Positions 63,793 through 64,000 of a stretch of 64,000 nucleotides of DNA are shown piece after piece. The first letter of the stretch is position 1. The number at the start of each line of letters is the position of its first letter. The stretch is from Paracoccus bogoriensis (lineage in GTDB: Bacteria; Pseudomonadota; Alphaproteobacteria; Rhodobacterales; Rhodobacteraceae): positions 56,075 to 120,074 of the forward strand of contig NZ_JAHYSR010000006.1 of the NCBI RefSeq assembly GCF_019431455.1, given 5' to 3'. Made by a program: the position numbers and the translations under genes. The notes under the pieces are model-generated. The model worked only from the letters and a program-made list of their open reading frames with translations, ran no database searches and was not told where the DNA came from.

Positions 63793-64000
63793 TCAGACGG
63801 CAGTTGCCGCCCGGAACTCCGTATGGTTCTTCATCAGCGCATAGGCTGTGCGCGCCCTGCGGTTGGCGAGAGCGATTGCGGCCTGTTTTGGCTTCTTGCG
63901 GCTCATGATCTTCCACAGCCAGCCTTCGCCAGCCTCACGCCGACGCCGCGCGCTGACCTGCGCGATGGCGCCCAGATAAAGCAGCCGGCGCAGATGCCTG
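63793..64000 (-). pseudogene. IS110-family transposase C-terminus, cut by the window edge
   Basis: The minus-strand frame enters from the right edge and ends at TGA 63793. It reads RHLRRLLYLGAIAQVSARRR, then WLWKIMSRKKPKQAAIALAN and RRARTAYALMKNH, the typical end of IS110/IS116/IS902 transposases after the transposase-20 domain. The body lies beyond the window, so it may be intact there. Confidence 0.75.

Overview
The window is high-GC DNA from an alphaproteobacterium, most likely the Rhodobacterales and plausibly Paracoccus or a close relative. This rests on gene content and family style (glcDEF, pxpBCA, ccmI next to ruvX, DUF1523-deoC, ALDH16, TVP38-flavoprotein fusion) and on GC-rich palindromic repeats between genes. 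No 16S rRNA gene is present, so the genus is an inference.

Layout. 0-5.2 kb: edge of a possible sulfotransferase gene, rimO, an unlisted 23-codon ORF, a secreted protein, an ABC-2 exporter pair and gabT. 5.6-6.9 kb: a graveyard of three broken insertion sequences (IS5-like, IS66, IS5-like) next to hisBH. 8.4-18.7 kb: a BCCT transporter, a coiled-coil gene plus zapA, an esterase, an MFS exporter, a DUF599 protein, glcDEF and an Hsp20 gene whose leader looks like a ROSE RNA thermometer. 18.9-22.6 kb: sulfate uptake operon cysA-sbp-cysT-cysW. 23.6-31.0 kb: two flavoproteins and a ynjBCDF-like transport operon. 31.1-33.7 kb: pxpBCA (5-oxoprolinase).

33.7-41.3 kb is the accessory region. A 6,981-bp element lies between two 30-bp direct repeats at the 3' end of a tRNA-Ala(GGC) gene. 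It carries a tyrosine integrase, a BRO-N protein, a serine resolvase and several unrecognised genes, with repeated CTAGGCAG sites at both ends. Just outside the left repeat sits the end of a second, related element. It is collinear with the right end of the intact element at exactly the same distance from the att core, so it looks like the scar of an older tandem integration later cut by an IS481 remnant.

41.7-64 kb returns to chromosomal genes: a TetR-controlled RND efflux operon with its operator on the -10 box, an aldo/keto reductase, a DnaJ-like protein, an unlisted DUF1289 gene, ccmI-ruvX, DUF1523-deoC-ALDH16 (aldehyde metabolism), a divergent peptide ABC transporter with an M20 amidohydrolase, and purU. 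The right edge holds IS481 and IS110 remnants.

Many neighbouring genes share 1-8 nt start/stop overlaps (ATGA or TGATG), indicating tight translational coupling in the cys, ynj, pxp, glc, opp and ccmI-ruvX operons.
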